A stretch of 64,000 nt of DNA from Deltaproteobacteria bacterium. GTDB lineage: Bacteria; Desulfobacterota; BSN033; UBA1163. A model generated the notes under the pieces. That model saw only the letters and a program-made list of their open reading frames with translations. It was not told where the DNA came from and ran no database searches. A program made the translations under genes and the position numbers. Each line of letters opens with the position of its first letter. The first letter of the stretch is position 1. The DNA lies in NCBI GenBank assembly GCA_020059605.1, contig JAGVBT010000012.1:1-64000 (forward strand), written 5' to 3'. Shown here one piece after another: positions 61,028 to 64,000 of the stretch.

Positions 61028-61044
61028 GGATGCTTCTCCCTTTC

Positions 61045-61935
61045 CTATCTTCTCGAAACCGTTGCGGTTACAGGGCAAGTGACAATATGGACGAATTTGC
61101 TATACGGGACATAAGCGATGAAAGCAAATGCGAGGAGAAAGTGAAAATTCCACATGTAAAAATGAAAGGTGGTCCAATTCAGGGGCAATTCGCGAAATAA
61201 CAGGGCCAGAGTAAATCCAACGAAAGAAGCGCTGTGCTTCATGGAAAAAGGAAGCACCGCGATCCTGAAGGCCTCCAACAAGAAACCGGTGACCACAATC
61301 AAAAAGATGAAGAGCAAGGCGACATGATCCTTGATCTCCGTCTTCAGTTGAGGGAGCTTGAACACATATCTCCTCAACGCGGAAAGGACGACGCCCGCAA
61401 GAATGCTCAATCCCAAGAAGTCCATCAGGAAATCCAGAGCCCTTCCTCCAAGGGATGGGATCCCAAAGGTCCTTACATCGAAGAGGATGGCGATTCCATA
61501 AACAAATAACATCAGTATCAACAAAGCGGTAAACCCCATCGAAAGCATCATGTAATTTGCCCACCGAAGAAGATTCAACCGGAGAATGCCTCTTTGCAAC
61601 AGGGCATCTGCAAACAGAAACCGAAAGATGTTCTTCTTCTTTGTCGGCCAATTTTTTTTCCCTTTCCTCCAGATCCATACCTTCGTCGCCATGCCGTAAG
61701 AAAAAATCACCATGGAGACTCCGAAGGCTCCCCACATGAAAACCCATTTGTACACACTTTCCGCTTCATAGAAGCTTTTGCCGGGGTAGGCATGATCCAT
61801 ATGACAGTGAATACATAAGACTCGGGGTTCCTTCTTAAATTCTTTCATATAGTCGACGGTTGCGTCAACAGATAATCCGAGCGGCGTCAGGATGAGCATC
61901 GCGGTGAATACGACCCACACGGCGTTTCGAAACAT
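61045..61935 (-). CDS. NarI/DsrM-like membrane cytochrome with N-terminal haem c site
   Basis: A 296-residue protein. A signal segment (1-20) is followed by CIHCH (41-45), a c-type haem motif, and five or more helices of the nitrate-reductase gamma (NarI) type with histidines in WTTFHFYMWNFHFLLAF. DsrM/HdrE-like proteins of this kind exchange electrons between the quinone pool and CCG-domain partners. It is the first gene of the Rieske/cytochrome b/HdrD-like operon, 17 bases before the Rieske gene. Confidence 0.83.
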   Translation of the reverse strand: MFRNAVWVVFTAMLILTPLGLSVDATVDYMKEFKKEPRVLCIHCHMDHAYPGKSFYEAESVYKWVFMWGAFGVSMVIFSYGMATKVWIWRKGKKNWPTKKKNIFRFLFADALLQRGILRLNLLRWANYMMLSMGFTALLILMLFVYGIAILFDVRTFGIPSLGGRALDFLMDFLGLSILAGVVLSALRRYVFKLPQLKTEIKDHVALLFIFLIVVTGFLLEAFRIAVLPFSMKHSASFVGFTLALLFRELPLNWTTFHFYMWNFHFLLAFAFIAYVPYSKFVHIVTCPVTATVSRR

Positions 61936-61966
61936 GAGAATGCTCCTCGGAGAGATGTTCCAAAGT

Positions 61967-63190
61967 TCAGGCTTGCGCCCTGACCGTTTCCGTCCTCTTG
62001 GCTCTAAAATAAATCGTTAAGAAATCAGAGGCGACCTTCTTTAAAAGTAAAAAAAGATCTTCGGCCAATCCATTTGTGCTTTGAGCCCGATCATGCTCTT
62101 TTTTCATCGTCCTCAGGAGACCGGTCGTTTCCTTGAGACGGTTTATCATCCCCTTTTGATCTTCAGGGGTAACGTCCACTCCTTCTCCTGATTCCAAATA
62201 GTTCAATCGCCTCCATAGAGCCTCTAAAAACACTCGAATTTTTTCCGGCTCATACCATTTATTGCCGATCATCCACCGAATAGGCAGCATTTCCAGTCCG
62301 AAGGCCACCATCCGTGAATGGCTCAGTTCTCTTCTCCATTCTTCAAAAAAAGACTGCCCGGTCTTTGAGGAAGGTGGTTCCGGTCGAAAAGAACGCGTTG
62401 CCCTGTTCTTTCCCTCCCTGAGAATGATCCGGGCAAGGATGCCGTTGGCCTCGGGATAGTTGGGATGTTCAAAGTGAGGCCCGAAGATATAGAGATAACC
62501 CTTTCCCATCCGTTTTCGTGACGCGGCAATGTTTCCATGTAGGGTCTTCTCCGCCAGGTCTTCCCGGACAAGGAATTTTGTCTTTTCCGTAAAACCCCGG
62601 TAGGTGGCAATGGCCTGCATATCCTCCGAGGGCAACATCGATGGGCCCCCATAAAGAGGGGCGATCACCTTTTTGCTGCCATTGGCTTGATGCCCTCCCT
62701 CCATCTCCAGAAGAACGTCCTCCCTCGCCACATGATAAACAAACTCACAACCGTAGGGGGTGCAGGCGTGTTCCTGGAAGAGCCCACGTTCGGATTCTGA
62801 AAGCCTTCGTGAAATATTGGAGATTTTTACATTAATCCAATTGAATTGATTCAGGAATGCCATGGAGGACCTCAGCGGAAGATAAGCTCCGGCACAGGTG
62901 CCGATATACAGCCCTCCCTCTTCGATGAAATGTTTCAACCTCCTCGACCCCTCGGCGCCAAGACTGCGTGCCATCGCAAAGGTGTCTCCCCCGGACATCA
63001 TTAAGGAATCCACGCCCTCCAGAGCGCCGATGAGGATCTCTTTTTCATTGATAAAACGGACATCGTTCAACCCCCACTGATCCAGGAGGTCAACGAACCA
63101 GAGCCAGGAATGAGAAGCGCCTGCCCCCACAAAGATTCCTATCTTAGGAGGAGATAAAGGTGGATTCGGGGATGAAGGGAATTCCTTCAT
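61967..63190 (-). CDS. GATase1-like protein (BPL_N-type)
   Basis: A 407-residue cytoplasmic protein. Residues 15-250 form a class I glutamine amidotransferase-like fold: MMSGGDTFAMARSL and GTCAGAYLPL, with a nucleophile-elbow cysteine, as in the biotin-protein-ligase N-terminal-like family. Residues 270-407 are helical and not recognised. It overlaps the AOR-like gene by four bases (ATGA), so the two are coupled. Function unknown; a role in cofactor or protein modification is possible. Confidence 0.72.
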   Translation of the reverse strand: MKEFPSSPNPPLSPPKIGIFVGAGASHSWLWFVDLLDQWGLNDVRFINEKEILIGALEGVDSLMMSGGDTFAMARSLGAEGSRRLKHFIEEGGLYIGTCAGAYLPLRSSMAFLNQFNWINVKISNISRRLSESERGLFQEHACTPYGCEFVYHVAREDVLLEMEGGHQANGSKKVIAPLYGGPSMLPSEDMQAIATYRGFTEKTKFLVREDLAEKTLHGNIAASRKRMGKGYLYIFGPHFEHPNYPEANGILARIILREGKNRATRSFRPEPPSSKTGQSFFEEWRRELSHSRMVAFGLEMLPIRWMIGNKWYEPEKIRVFLEALWRRLNYLESGEGVDVTPEDQKGMINRLKETTGLLRTMKKEHDRAQSTNGLAEDLFLLLKKVASDFLTIYFRAKRTETVRAQA

Positions 63191-64000
63191 TTTAAAATAT
63201 CTCCCACCACCTGTTCGAGGGTTTCTGGAGTGAACTCTAATCCCGTCCCCATCGTTGCAAGCTCCAATAGTTTTTCCTCGGTTAATTCAGGGGACATCAG
63301 GGCAAAGATCGGATGGATGCCAAAAATGTAAGCCATGGCTTGCCTTCTTTTCCACCAATCGGCAGTTTGACTGCCGTCCGGGGAGAGAGCAAAATCGGCA
63401 AACATCGGCGCTGGGGGCGCCCAGGGACTAAAAGGTTCTTTTGATAAATGTTCCAGGGGACCCTTCACATCGCCGAAGGACCGCTTGATTTCTTCCAATT
63501 GCGTCATACCGGCCTTTTGGTTCAACTCGGCAACGGCGACCGCGTCAATCCCCGCTCTTGCACATTCCCTCAGCAACGCAGAGGAGTCTTGGGCCGACAA
63601 ACCCATTTTGTTAAAACCCAATAGGCCATAAACATCCGTGATCAAAAAACCAGGCTCATTCTTCTCGCTCTCCTTCAGATGTTTTGGATCCTCATCAAGA
63701 AAGACAAACGTGTTGGTAGGGAAGGGGGTGTTGAAACAGGACAGATGCCTGTGGATGATCGGCTCCAGCCATTTTCGTATGTCCTCTCCCATCTCAGCGG
63801 AGAGCTCCGCAATCCCTTGCTTTCCTGCAAACGGTCCATTCTTGACGGCCAGAAGCAGTTCCTTGCATGCCTGGACAAATCCCTCGGGATCGGCGATTTC
63901 CAGAAGACTCATTCCTCTTAAAGCAACCGATTTCAGTTTCTTCCGGCCGAAGAGTTTGCCAAACCCCCATCGATCGCCACTTGCCCAATAGTTGATGCAG
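63187..64000 (-). CDS. AOR-like protein without cluster cysteines (partial, 5' end outside window)
   Basis: The open frame runs off the window end, so the ATG at 63912 is probably internal. The upstream residues read DRWGFGKLFGRKKLKSVALR, matching the AOR landmark GMGAVMGSKNLKAVAVRG. Further on, LGFNKMGLSAQDSSALLREC and LLELATMGTGLEFTPETLEQ align with the middle and C-terminal AOR landmarks. Where AOR has CFGCPAHC and a late cysteine (LGFCRF), this protein shows GFLITDVY and FGIHPIF. All visible cluster ligands are therefore missing. The protein is also shortened. It is coupled to the GATase1-like gene. Function unknown. Confidence 0.6.
   Translation of the reverse strand, partial: CINYWASGDRWGFGKLFGRKKLKSVALRGMSLLEIADPEGFVQACKELLLAVKNGPFAGKQGIAELSAEMGEDIRKWLEPIIHRHLSCFNTPFPTNTFVFLDEDPKHLKESEKNEPGFLITDVYGLLGFNKMGLSAQDSSALLRECARAGIDAVAVAELNQKAGMTQLEEIKRSFGDVKGPLEHLSKEPFSPWAPPAPMFADFALSPDGSQTADWWKRRQAMAYIFGIHPIFALMSPELTEEKLLELATMGTGLEFTPETLEQVVGDILK

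Noticed and set aside
1-64000. tRNA or rRNA genes, integrase and att sites for the island
   Set aside because: None could be recognised by eye; no tyrosine or serine integrase is encoded next to the defence genes.

Overview
The window looks like a chromosome segment of an anaerobic, probably Desulfobacterota (deltaproteobacterial, Syntrophales-like) bacterium. The evidence is indirect: TRAP and Liv transporters for organic acids, tungsten-type aldehyde:ferredoxin oxidoreductase (AOR), corrinoid methyl transfer, CCG-domain heterodisulfide-reductase-like proteins, and palindromic intergenic repeats. I found no rRNA, tRNA or CRISPR array. All assignments come from reading motifs and gene order; no database search was possible.

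Layout. 0.1-8.2 kb: two divergent TRAP transporters, with a CoA/AMP ligase between them. 8.3-11.8 kb: a coupled AOR, ferredoxin and pcnB-like nucleotidyltransferase operon. 12.0-25.6 kb: a defence island on the + strand resembling BREX type 3, with a broken brxC, then pglZ, a Fic protein, a DUF1156 methylase (pglXI), a small unknown gene, a REP/RAYT transposase, an SNF2 helicase, a second Fic gene and gene remnants. From 25.6 kb to the end nearly everything is on the - strand. 25.6-29.8 kb: UroD-family methyltransferase, arginase-fold protein, Rossmann protein, DUF6125-like protein and a degenerate Rossmann paralogue. 29.9-36.4 kb: a NosL-rich periplasmic metal/redox cluster with an ABC transporter, but no nosZ. 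36.4-51.7 kb: a Liv transporter, an FAD oxidase plus Fe-S partner, and a four-component corrinoid O-demethylase-type system with a GntR regulator. 51.8-57.6 kb: AIR-synthase-like protein, radical SAM-GNAT fusion, Fe-S flavoprotein and an SsuABC-type transporter, resembling part of the Nit1C cluster. 57.6-61.9 kb: a Rieske/cytochrome b complex joined to a cytochrome c-HdrD-like chimera. 61.9-64 kb: a GATase1-like gene and a partial AOR-like gene without the expected cysteines.

How it may work together (inference): methylated, probably aromatic, substrates enter through the Liv or TRAP systems. Their methyl groups pass through the corrinoid protein to a pterin. AOR and the cytochrome/HdrD-like complex handle the electrons.

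The strongest unusual signals are: (1) a 1150-residue corrinoid activase whose ASKHA fold is interrupted by a complete GltD-like flavoprotein module; (2) palindromic repeats whose loops repeatedly carry other, unrelated repeats, including a 21-bp sequence found in two different host repeats; (3) a cytochrome c-HdrD-like fusion in a Rieske/cytochrome b operon; (4) a NosL cluster without nosZ; (5) a decaying BREX-like locus; (6) a radical SAM-GNAT fusion with non-canonical cysteine spacing.
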